Positions 23,970 through 32,128 of a stretch of 64,000 bases of DNA are shown one piece after another. Location: IMG/VR virus record IMGVR_UViG_3300018420_000012, positions 1 to 64,000 of that record; one strand, 5' to 3'. The stretch comes from a virus. Both the position numbers and the translations under genes were made by a program. The first letter of the stretch is position 1. Each line of letters begins with the position of its first letter. The notes under the pieces were generated by a model. That model did no database searches, was not told where the DNA came from, and worked only from the letters and a program-made list of their open reading frames with translations.

Positions 23970-26465
23970 ATGTCATACAAACCAAATCTTAGAAATACAA
24001 GTGGTATTGTATTTTTTGGTGAGCAGGGTAGTCAGCCTACTTACTACTCTGACTCTAATTTTTTGATTGAGGATGGTGCTGCTGGTAATATTCAGGCACC
24101 AAACCTTAAAATTTCAGACGGCGGAAATATCGGTAGTGTCTCTGATCCAGACGCTATTGCTATCGCTGCTAACGGCAATGTTACATTATCTAAAAGTCTT
24201 AGCGTTACTGGCGATTTGACAGTAAATGGTACTACGACCACGGTTGATTCTACCGTTGTTACGATTGAAGACCCGGTTATTATCATTGGTGCTCAAGCTG
24301 GTGATAACCCCTACGGTTCCACAACTGACGACAATAAAGATCGTGGTATTTCTTTCTTCTGGAATGACGGAACTGGTCCGTCTATTGGTTTCTTTGGTCA
24401 CGACGACTCCAGAAAAGGCTTTGTTTATGTTTCTAGTGGTACTTTCGATGCAACGTCTGGAGTTATCACTGGTGATCCGGGCTGGGCTGTATTTGCTGGT
24501 GTTTCTGGTGCTTTGGCTGGAAATGCAACTACCGCCACCGACGCTACCAACGTAACTGTAACCGCTAATAATACAACTAATGAAACTGTTTACCTAGCAT
24601 TTGTTGATGGTGCTACTGGCTCACAAGGTATTGAAACAGATACCGCACTTAGCTATAATCCGTCTACGGACACTTTAACCGCTGGTACGTTTAACGGCAA
24701 TCTAACCGGAAATGTTACTGGTAATGCAGATACAGCAACTTCAGCCGCAGCTTTGACCAACGAAAGATACATTGGTGTTTCTGGTCAAGTTGTTGGCAGC
24801 GGTGCATTTGATGGAAGTGCAGATGTTGTTGTTAATACAGATTTGACTCTAGAGGCTATTAGAGATCAAACTGAGAAAGGCTCTGCTGCGGTTGCTGCCG
24901 ACTATATCTTATTGATGGACTCAGAAGATAGTGATAACCTGAAAAAGATTTCACGATCTAACCTTATTAGTGGTCTTGGTGGCTTTAGCAACTTTACCGT
25001 TAGTGACAGAGTAACCACCGGAACTGTGGACGATGGTGAGCAACTTATCTTCACTGATGGTCCAACTATCAACTTTACAATTGCAGCAGAGGGTAGTAAT
25101 CACACTGTTAGCGGTGTTGTTGTTGACAATAGTATTGATGAAAACAAGCTAACCACATCCGTTGCTGGTCTTGGTATCGCTGGTGGTAACGGCACCGCAC
25201 TTTCGTTTGCACCTAGTGAACTCACTGATACAGCAATTGCCAACGGTGACTCGCTCGTATTCATGGATGCTACTGATAGTAATGCTCCAAAGGTAGAAGC
25301 TCTTGCTGATATCGCAACCTTGTTTGCTGGTGTTGGCCTTAGTGCTTCTAATTCTGTACTTGCTGTTAATGCCGGTGTTGGTCTTGTTGCTAACGGTGAC
25401 AATATTGATGTTGACTTGAGCGAATTTAATGCAGTCGCCTTGGCTTCTGGTGACAGTTTTGCTACTCTGGATTCTGATGGATCAGCCGAACAGCGAACTA
25501 CGATCATGGACCTTGGTGCCTACCTCGCTGGTGGTACTGGTTCTAACATTGTCGTAAATGGTAGTGGTCAGTTGTTTGCACAGGCTTCTTCTTCGTTTAC
25601 TATCACTGACGGATCGACCCCTCAAGTTATTGAGGATGGCGACACAATTACATTCAGTGACAGTACACGCATTAACTTTAGCACTTCTGCCACTGACACC
25701 GTTAGTGCTGATCTTATCGCTAATACTGTTAGTGAAACCTACTTGACAACTTCGGTTGCTGGTGCTGGTCTTTCTGGTGGTAATGGTACTGCACTCGCTG
25801 TAGATATTTCTGAATTCAGTACCGTTGCAGTTGGTGCTGGTGATAGTTTCTTGGTTCTTGATAACGACGGAAGCACTGAGCAACGTGCTACAGTTGACCA
25901 GCTTGGTACTTATCTTGCTGGTGATAACATTACTAATACCGCTGGTGTTCTTAGTGTTGCTGATAGCGATATTGAAGCCGCTATCTTTACTGATGCAAAC
26001 TTCACCGATGGAACTACCGTAAACTTTACTGTTAGTGCTGGTGCCAGTGTTACTGCTGAAGTTCAAGCAATTGACACTACTCACTTTAATGCGACTGCAC
26101 TTGTTACTGAGGGAGAAGGTATTGGGTCTAACGACAATGATACCACGATTCCAACATCTGCTGCTGTTAAAGATTATGTAGATAATGTTGCGGTTAAGAC
26201 GGTTGTTACTGACAGCACAACTAGTGCTATCCTTTCTAGTGAAGATGTTTCACTAGCAGATGCAAGTGGTGGCTCTATCACTCTTACTTTGCCAACTCAT
26301 TCTTCTGGTAAGGTTGTGACCGTTAAGAAAACTGATTCTAGTGGAAACACAGTAACCGTTACTGGTGCTACTGGAAATGTTGATGGTGCATCTAACGTTA
26401 TTCTATATTCGCAGAATGAAAGCGTAACCGTTATCTCTGACGGTGCTAACTGGTTTATTATCTAA
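23970..26465 (+). CDS. modular fibre protein, cyanophage-like, 831 aa
   Basis: Residues about 70-110 (VNGTTTTVDSTVVTIEDPVI) and NLTGNVTGNADTATS near 245 are hallmarks of long fibres in T4-like cyanophages and other aquatic phages. At least three internal modules of about 120 residues repeat, with cores YILLMDSEDSDNLKKISRSN, FATLDSDGSAEQRTTIMDLG and FLVLDNDGSTEQRATVDQLG. The C-terminal ~85 residues (ITLTLPTHSSGKVVTVKKTD, ending SVTVISDGANWFII) match the tip domain of the preceding gene. AGGAG precedes the ATG. A trimeric fibre shaft with exchangeable tip is inferred. Confidence 0.7.
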   Translation: MSYKPNLRNTSGIVFFGEQGSQPTYYSDSNFLIEDGAAGNIQAPNLKISDGGNIGSVSDPDAIAIAANGNVTLSKSLSVTGDLTVNGTTTTVDSTVVTIEDPVIIIGAQAGDNPYGSTTDDNKDRGISFFWNDGTGPSIGFFGHDDSRKGFVYVSSGTFDATSGVITGDPGWAVFAGVSGALAGNATTATDATNVTVTANNTTNETVYLAFVDGATGSQGIETDTALSYNPSTDTLTAGTFNGNLTGNVTGNADTATSAAALTNERYIGVSGQVVGSGAFDGSADVVVNTDLTLEAIRDQTEKGSAAVAADYILLMDSEDSDNLKKISRSNLISGLGGFSNFTVSDRVTTGTVDDGEQLIFTDGPTINFTIAAEGSNHTVSGVVVDNSIDENKLTTSVAGLGIAGGNGTALSFAPSELTDTAIANGDSLVFMDATDSNAPKVEALADIATLFAGVGLSASNSVLAVNAGVGLVANGDNIDVDLSEFNAVALASGDSFATLDSDGSAEQRTTIMDLGAYLAGGTGSNIVVNGSGQLFAQASSSFTITDGSTPQVIEDGDTITFSDSTRINFSTSATDTVSADLIANTVSETYLTTSVAGAGLSGGNGTALAVDISEFSTVAVGAGDSFLVLDNDGSTEQRATVDQLGTYLAGDNITNTAGVLSVADSDIEAAIFTDANFTDGTTVNFTVSAGASVTAEVQAIDTTHFNATALVTEGEGIGSNDNDTTIPTSAAVKDYVDNVAVKTVVTDSTTSAILSSEDVSLADASGGSITLTLPTHSSGKVVTVKKTDSSGNTVTVTGATGNVDGASNVILYSQNESVTVISDGANWFII

Positions 26466-26476
26466 TAGGTATCTTG

Positions 26477-28336
26477 ATGTATAGCATAACACTACAAACA
26501 ACCGATAATGTTATTACCTCTGGCGATAGAATAGGGCAGCTGCAATTCGCTGCCTCGTCTGAGTCAGATGGTAGTGCAGCCATCTCTATTGCTGGTAGTG
26601 TTTATGTTCAGGCTGAAGGAAGTTTTCAGTCTGCATCAAATGCCGCATCTATAGTCCTAGCTACAGCCGCTGCCGATGCGTCGGCGGCGGTTGGCAGGAT
26701 TAAGGTAACAGATAATGGTCATATTGTACCAATGGCCGCAGATTCTTATGATTTGGGTGATTCAACTTTAAGGTTTAAGGATGTTCATGCATCAGGAGGG
26801 GTATTCTTAGCAGACACCACTCCTGCCGTTACTACTAATAAATTATACAACGAAGGCGGCACCCTCAAGTTTAATGGCTCTGCTGTTGGCGGTGGCAGCT
26901 ATACTGCTGGTAGTGGATTGGTACTGGTTGGGGATGAGTTTAATACCGCTGGCACCGCTAGTTTTGAAAAAATATTGTTTGATAATACTGATGCTGTTCA
27001 GATCGGATTATATTCTGAAGCCGCTGCTACAGGTATTGCTATTGGGTATCAAGCTGGCTCTGGTGCATCTGACATTGGAGATAATGTATTTATTGGCAAC
27101 GGTGCCGGTGCCGAATCTTTTACAGCTCACGATGCGGTTATAATTGGTTGGCAGGCTGGTTATGATGCTCATTCAGATGGCACTGTTGCTGTTGGTCGTG
27201 AAGCCGGAAAATTTGCCTATATGCAAGACGGTGTTGCTATAGGAAATCGTGCTGGAATGAGAACTTCTTGGAGTGCAACTAATGATCTCTATAAGGTGTG
27301 TGTAGGTGCCGACGCTGGATATCTTAGTTCTAACGCTGATTATGCCGTTCACTTGGGGTATCAAGCTGGATACAGTGCTGACAGTCAATGGGGCGTTGGT
27401 ATTGGATATAGAGCACTCAAAGAATGTCACGGTGCTAGAAACTTAGAGATATTGTGTAACTCTACTTCTCCTTCTACATCCGTTATAGGTACTTCTAACA
27501 CAGACAAACTTCATATTGCAACTATTATTATTGGGGATCACGCCAGTAAATTATTAGCTATTGGAAATGTGACAAGTGCAGATATCACTCCAGACGCTAC
27601 ATTAGAAATACTTCCAAATGCTGCGACAGATGTTGGGCTTATTGTTCAAGGTGCGACTTCACAAACCGCAGATTTTGCTCAGTTCCAGAATAGTTCTGAA
27701 ACTGTACTATCACATATTGATTCTACCACTAGGACGATTTATGATGTTGATACAATTCTTTCTACGCCAAGCACAAAGGGAATTGGTCCTTATGGTAAAT
27801 CAGTTTCAATATTTAGTCAAACCGATGGATCAATAACGGCACAATTTTTTAATGACGATGTTGGCAATCATTATACAGCACTCAACGCTCCAGAACTACG
27901 ACTGTTTAATGGTACGACATATTTACAATCGCTTCGAGATGGACTTTTTGGTGCCGATGATGGTGGACTTGCTATTTATGATAGCGATGGAACTACTTCT
28001 GGTATACTTCAGTGTGGAGCAATTAAAACCCCCATCCAGTCAAATACAGACGGAGCCACTGTGACTTTTGACATGGATGTTTCTAATCTTCATACCGTAA
28101 CACTAGCTGGCAATAGAACGTTGGCCGTTTCAAATGTAGATGGTGGACAGAGATTTATTATTAGATTAGCTCAGGATAACACTGGAATCAGAACAATAAC
28201 TTGGTGGTCAAATATTAATTGGCCCGGAGGGTTAGAACCAATCCTTACCAATACACCAAACGCTGTTGACGTTTTTGGGTTTATAGCTACCGCTGGTGGC
28301 AATTATGACGGTTTTGTTATAGGATACGATTTATAA
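26477..28336 (+). CDS. fibre protein with YadA-like repeats, 619 aa
   Basis: ATG 26477 is preferred over the adjoining TTG 26474; AGG stands seven bases upstream. Residues about 175-322 carry beta-roll repeats: IAIGYQAGSGA, VFIGNGAGAES, VIIGWQAGYDA, VAVGREAGKFA, VAIGNRAGMRT, VCVGADAGYLS, VHLGYQAGYSA, VGIGYRALKEC. The N-terminal ~120 residues have another fibre style (MAADSYDLGDSTLRFKDVHA), a phrase common in phage fibres. The C-terminal ~95 residues (TVTLAGNRTLAVSNVDGGQR) form a beta-sandwich tip. It ends in TAATG, coupling the next gene. Confidence 0.7.
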   Translation: MYSITLQTTDNVITSGDRIGQLQFAASSESDGSAAISIAGSVYVQAEGSFQSASNAASIVLATAAADASAAVGRIKVTDNGHIVPMAADSYDLGDSTLRFKDVHASGGVFLADTTPAVTTNKLYNEGGTLKFNGSAVGGGSYTAGSGLVLVGDEFNTAGTASFEKILFDNTDAVQIGLYSEAAATGIAIGYQAGSGASDIGDNVFIGNGAGAESFTAHDAVIIGWQAGYDAHSDGTVAVGREAGKFAYMQDGVAIGNRAGMRTSWSATNDLYKVCVGADAGYLSSNADYAVHLGYQAGYSADSQWGVGIGYRALKECHGARNLEILCNSTSPSTSVIGTSNTDKLHIATIIIGDHASKLLAIGNVTSADITPDATLEILPNAATDVGLIVQGATSQTADFAQFQNSSETVLSHIDSTTRTIYDVDTILSTPSTKGIGPYGKSVSIFSQTDGSITAQFFNDDVGNHYTALNAPELRLFNGTTYLQSLRDGLFGADDGGLAIYDSDGTTSGILQCGAIKTPIQSNTDGATVTFDMDVSNLHTVTLAGNRTLAVSNVDGGQRFIIRLAQDNTGIRTITWWSNINWPGGLEPILTNTPNAVDVFGFIATAGGNYDGFVIGYDL

Positions 28337-28863
28337 TGGCTTGGAACACTCACCCTCATCCACCACCAACTTATTATACTAACTCAGTAATGCCATCGGC
28401 TGAAATTAGACAATTAGGATTTCCATTATATCAAACCTCTGACATTGTAACGCCCGCTTCTGGACGGCCCGACATTGACGGAATATGGTATATGGATGAT
28501 TGCACCGGTTCTGGGCCGATTTATGATATTTGGATAAGTGGCTCAATGAATTCGTCTGGTATATTTCTCATAAGGCCCGGCGATAGCATTATAGCTGGTG
28601 AGGATACTGACTCCATCGAGGGAGGTGCAGTTAGTTGGTACAGATATGACGTTACACAGATATTGCAGTCTGGGTCTATTACCGATACTCAATCTAGCGG
28701 ACAATTTCGTGTAAAATATATTACTGACACATTAAGTGTTGGAGATCAAGACCCATGTTCACTATATCATACATATGTTGAAGATGGTTACGGGTATGCA
28801 CCAAGCGTACAGATAACACAAATTTATAGACAGATGAATACTAGTTTTTTATTAGGAGAATAA
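28336..28863 (+). CDS. virion structural protein, unknown, 175 aa
   Basis: The ATG overlaps the stop of the fibre gene upstream. The protein starts with a proline/histidine-rich segment (THPHPPPTYYTNSV) and then looks beta-rich and aromatic (GIWYMDDCTGSGPIYDIWIS; AVSWYRYDVTQILQ). No family is recognised. Its place inside the fibre block and its coupling to neighbours suggest a structural part, perhaps a fibre connector or chaperone. Confidence 0.5.
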   Translation: MAWNTHPHPPPTYYTNSVMPSAEIRQLGFPLYQTSDIVTPASGRPDIDGIWYMDDCTGSGPIYDIWISGSMNSSGIFLIRPGDSIIAGEDTDSIEGGAVSWYRYDVTQILQSGSITDTQSSGQFRVKYITDTLSVGDQDPCSLYHTYVEDGYGYAPSVQITQIYRQMNTSFLLGE

Positions 28864-28864
28864 C

Positions 28865-29173
28865 ATGGCACAATTTTCAATTGAAATTGCTGATGCTGAT
28901 GTGGATAGAGTCCTTACAGCAATAGCAAAAAATTACAATAGGCCGGAACAGGTCTCGAATCCAGACTTTGATCCGGGTAGACCAGAAAACCCCGGAAATA
29001 ATCCAAGGGATGTAGACAATCCAGAGACTACATATCAATTCGCAAATAGAATTGTGCGAGAATTTTTAGAAGCTAACTGTCAGGCGTATGAAATTAAAGA
29101 AGCGAAACGTGCCGCTGAAGATCAGGTTCGTGGCGGTAGCAAACCAGTAATTAGAGACCCTCAACGTCCATAG
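28865..29173 (+). CDS. small phage structural-region protein, 102 aa
   Basis: This matches in outline a small family seen among phage structural genes: an N-terminal strand and helix (FSIEIADADVDRVLTAIAKN), a variable proline/aspartate linker (DPGRPENPGNNPRD), then a long helix (YQFANRIVREFLEANCQAYE) ending in basic residues. It is of unknown function. GGAG lies before the ATG. It may be an adaptor or assembly factor for the large protein encoded next. Confidence 0.5.
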   Translation: MAQFSIEIADADVDRVLTAIAKNYNRPEQVSNPDFDPGRPENPGNNPRDVDNPETTYQFANRIVREFLEANCQAYEIKEAKRAAEDQVRGGSKPVIRDPQRP

Positions 29174-29180
29174 GTGAAAA

Positions 29181-31805
29181 ATGGCTATTACATCAACAGC
29201 CGGTGCTGGTATTACCGTAACAACTGCCGCAGTTAGCGACACGCTAGGAACTGCTGGCACGACTACTACTATAACATTTACTAACACGTTTGCTAACTTA
29301 GACAATGGTAATACCGGTACATCGTCATATGCTGGTAGATTAGCTATTTTACGTCCGGGGACCGCTACAGAAGAAGTTAGATATATCTCTAGTGAAATCA
29401 CGACAACTCAAGTAGAAGTCAGTGAGCCGTTTGAAATTGCACCAGCTAGTAGCGATGTTGTTGATGTTTCTTATATTATTGAGGATGTTGCAACAGTCAA
29501 TGGTCTTTCTCTTATCAACAAACGTACAAATGACTATAGTTCTTCTAGACGATTAACTATTGGTACTAATGGATTTTTGGCACTTCTTGATGGTGCGTCG
29601 GTGGAAACCGTGGGTAACGGCTCAACGACCACGGCAGACATTATTGTTCAGGGTAAATTCCATAATGGGTACTTGAATAACGGAAAAGCTGTTTCCGGTG
29701 GTTCGATCTTTGGTGCTGGTGGTGCTGGTACTGCCGATGCTGACTTGGTATTTGATGCACAAGCTGGTTCAGACGTAAGAATTTACGACCTTCTATTCAA
29801 GTCGGTAAATGTAAACGCCCAATCACTTCAGGGTAGTGGTGATTTTCAAAGGGCTAAGTTTTTCTCCTCTAATTATACGATGGATTTAACTGGCCCAAAC
29901 GAACTACGTGACTGTATTATTGAGGGCATTGGCGGTCTAGGCGTTGAAACAGTAGAAGTAGACAATAACACAATCATTAATGGCCTAAACCTTGTTGCTA
30001 CCAGTGGTTTCGTTAATCCTGCCGCTGGCTCTATATCAATTTCAAATCTTAGAAATATTAGTTTTATTAACAATTCAAGAAATGTTAATGTTGGTAATTT
30101 TGAAACGTGGGTTTTCACAAATCCAAATTGGACTATTGATACGGCAACACAGGAGCAAATCTACTTTAGTGGTACAATCATCACAGCCTCAGTAAAAGAG
30201 GCTTATTCATTTACCAGTGAGATTCTTGACGCTTCAGCCAACCCCGTTTCTGGTGCTTCATATACTATCTTTGAGAGTGGCAGAACGCAAGAAGCTCAAT
30301 ATTTTGGTTTATCTGATATCAGTGGTATCTATGAGCAAGATATTAATACCAATACCTATACCGATAATGGCGGAACAGCTTTAAATGAAGTTAAAAATTC
30401 TGGTTATTTTCTTAAAGTTTACGACTATGGACTTCAGCCAGCACTACTTCCACTTACCGTAGATCAGGCTCTATCTGTTCCGATTACGCTATCGGCAGAC
30501 GTTGCTATAACAAACGCGAGTCAAAGCGGTGCCGTTGTAGATGGACCCCCAGATGTATTAAGAAAAGCGGGTATTAATGCATTTCAGGTAATAGCTTATG
30601 ATGGTGGCACAGGTGGATTACCGACTATAGGAGAAGAGGTCGGTGCGGGAGTATCTAGTGCCACAGTGTTAGGCTATGAAGGGACCGCAGAAACCGGAAT
30701 ACTAATTTTAGGTGATGATTATGTAACCCCAATTGGTAATAACGCTACATTGAATGGGTCTATTGGTACATTTTCAGCACTCGCTGATAACACAACATTA
30801 GATTTAGACTTTGAATATATTATTGATTGCTCTGGATTATCTTTAGATACTGTTTATAACTCTTGGACTGCACAGCTTTCTAGCCCAAGAAGTGCTTTCT
30901 GCGTACAAGATGATGGCGGCGTTCTCACAAACTGGACCAAGGAAGCTCAAAAAAGAGAGGAGGGCGATGGCTCTGCGGGCTTTAGTGATGAATTTAATAT
31001 GTTTAACACCTCGGTAGTAAACGACGCCTTCTACATGGGTTCACTTACACCATTTAATAATGTTGCGATATTTTTAACAGCAACGGGAGGTGGACTTGGT
31101 GACTCAGAATACGTTTGGGAGTATTGGGATGGATCAACTTGGCAAACAATCACACTAACTACCAATGATGGCTTTACCGGTGCCATTGGTGTCGAGTTTA
31201 ATTATGGCTGGAATCCAATTTTAGATTGGGCACCGCAAGCTGACCTAACTGGTGCTGAATACGATTTATTTTACGTTAGGAAGAGATGCACAACCGCTAA
31301 TGACGGAACCACTCTTAGAGGTGGCTATGTCGTTATAGAGCCAAACTTCCTTTCTGTAATTGAGGATGGTGCTAACCAATGGGCAAATCCATTCACAAAT
31401 GTTGGTGGTTCTTATCAAACAGTCAGAACAACATTTAATAATTTAAATCATGGATTCTGGTTGTTGAATCGTGGTGATGGTAGTGTTTCATTCATGACCT
31501 CTAATGACGGAACGACCTATACTCCACCAGTTCAGTATACTTTCACATTAACTGGTCTCCAGCCAAATACAGAAGTCAGGATTTACACAGACGATGGAAA
31601 TAGAACAGAACTCGCCGGGGTGGAAAATAGTTCGACATCATTTTCCTATAGCTACCAATATGGCGGCTCAGATACAGATATTTATGTAATAATTCACCAC
31701 TTAGATTATGAATTTATTAGGTTGGACGGGTTGACTCTGAGTAACTCTAATCAGTCAATTCCAGTCCAACAAAGAGAAGATAGAAATTACGAAAACCCTA
31801 ACTAG
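29181..31805 (+). CDS. large virion structural / fibre protein, 874 aa
   Basis: The protein is beta-rich throughout, with glycine/threonine repeats in its first 90 residues and beta-helix-like asparagine and glycine turns in residues about 150-310 (NTIINGLNLVATSG; NLRNISFINNSRNVN). Further modules follow, one with tryptophans (YVWEYWDGSTWQTITLTTND). The C-terminal ~90 residues form a domain (LTGLQPNTEVRIYTDDGNR) that ends RNYENPN, closely like the end RNYSNPS of the gene at 32129. This C-terminal domain is seen in other aquatic phage structural proteins. A tailspike-like or baseplate-attached role is possible. Confidence 0.6.
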   Translation: MAITSTAGAGITVTTAAVSDTLGTAGTTTTITFTNTFANLDNGNTGTSSYAGRLAILRPGTATEEVRYISSEITTTQVEVSEPFEIAPASSDVVDVSYIIEDVATVNGLSLINKRTNDYSSSRRLTIGTNGFLALLDGASVETVGNGSTTTADIIVQGKFHNGYLNNGKAVSGGSIFGAGGAGTADADLVFDAQAGSDVRIYDLLFKSVNVNAQSLQGSGDFQRAKFFSSNYTMDLTGPNELRDCIIEGIGGLGVETVEVDNNTIINGLNLVATSGFVNPAAGSISISNLRNISFINNSRNVNVGNFETWVFTNPNWTIDTATQEQIYFSGTIITASVKEAYSFTSEILDASANPVSGASYTIFESGRTQEAQYFGLSDISGIYEQDINTNTYTDNGGTALNEVKNSGYFLKVYDYGLQPALLPLTVDQALSVPITLSADVAITNASQSGAVVDGPPDVLRKAGINAFQVIAYDGGTGGLPTIGEEVGAGVSSATVLGYEGTAETGILILGDDYVTPIGNNATLNGSIGTFSALADNTTLDLDFEYIIDCSGLSLDTVYNSWTAQLSSPRSAFCVQDDGGVLTNWTKEAQKREEGDGSAGFSDEFNMFNTSVVNDAFYMGSLTPFNNVAIFLTATGGGLGDSEYVWEYWDGSTWQTITLTTNDGFTGAIGVEFNYGWNPILDWAPQADLTGAEYDLFYVRKRCTTANDGTTLRGGYVVIEPNFLSVIEDGANQWANPFTNVGGSYQTVRTTFNNLNHGFWLLNRGDGSVSFMTSNDGTTYTPPVQYTFTLTGLQPNTEVRIYTDDGNRTELAGVENSSTSFSYSYQYGGSDTDIYVIIHHLDYEFIRLDGLTLSNSNQSIPVQQREDRNYENPN

Positions 31806-31814
31806 GAGTAAAAT

Positions 31815-32048
31815 ATGAATATTCAATGTGGTTTGCTTGAGACAAAATTAACCACAGAGGACAAAAAGTGTCAAGCACGAGATTGTTTTAGGATGATTAA
31901 AACTGACGATCCCTGCTTTGTGGATGTTACAAATTCTTCAGTGCTTTGTGATAACTGTGGAAAATGCGAGAGGTATTCTAGAAAAAAGGAAGAAGAGAGA
32001 AAAAATGAAGGAAAAGACTTACCTCTTATAAAAGGTCTAGACTATTAA
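31815..32048 (+). CDS. cysteine-rich zinc-binding-like small protein, 77 aa
   Basis: Seven cysteines lie at residues 5, 19, 24, 34, 45, 48 and 51. The LCDNCGKCERY segment resembles a zinc knuckle, and the C-terminal third is a charged helix (SRKKEEERKNEGKD). AGGAG lies before the ATG. It ends the first fibre transcription block; a late promoter follows directly. Function unknown; metal binding is inferred from cysteine spacing only. Confidence 0.55.
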   Translation: MNIQCGLLETKLTTEDKKCQARDCFRMIKTDDPCFVDVTNSSVLCDNCGKCERYSRKKEEERKNEGKDLPLIKGLDY

Positions 32049-32060
32049 TTTGTGTATAAT
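32047..32060 (+). promoter_or_regulatory. late promoter motif before the 920-aa structural protein
   Basis: AATTTGTGTATAAT follows the preceding stop codon closely; the core GTGTATAAT is at 32052-32060. No -35 hexamer is seen at normal spacing. About 68 bases of leader precede the ATG at 32129. Confidence 0.65.
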
Positions 32061-32093
32061 ACTGGGAATAGGATCATTTTTCAGGAATTACGT

Positions 32094-32109
32094 AAAAAAC
32101 ATGTTTTTT
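32094..32109. repeat. A/T palindrome in the leader of the 32129 gene
   Basis: AAAAAACATGTTTTTT is a perfect 16-base palindrome about 35 bases downstream of the promoter -10 and 20 bases before the start codon. Similar A/T palindromes flank the promoters at 10051 and 46677. In RNA it would be a weak hairpin; in DNA it may bend or be a protein site. Confidence 0.5.
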
Positions 32110-32128
32110 CTTCAAACGGAGATTTCAA

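Noticed and set aside
25482-26084. 200-codon minus-strand frame in the 831-aa fibre gene
   Set aside because: Antisense to a repetitive Thr/Asp/Gly-coding region that rarely yields stops; product is low-complexity Ser/Thr.
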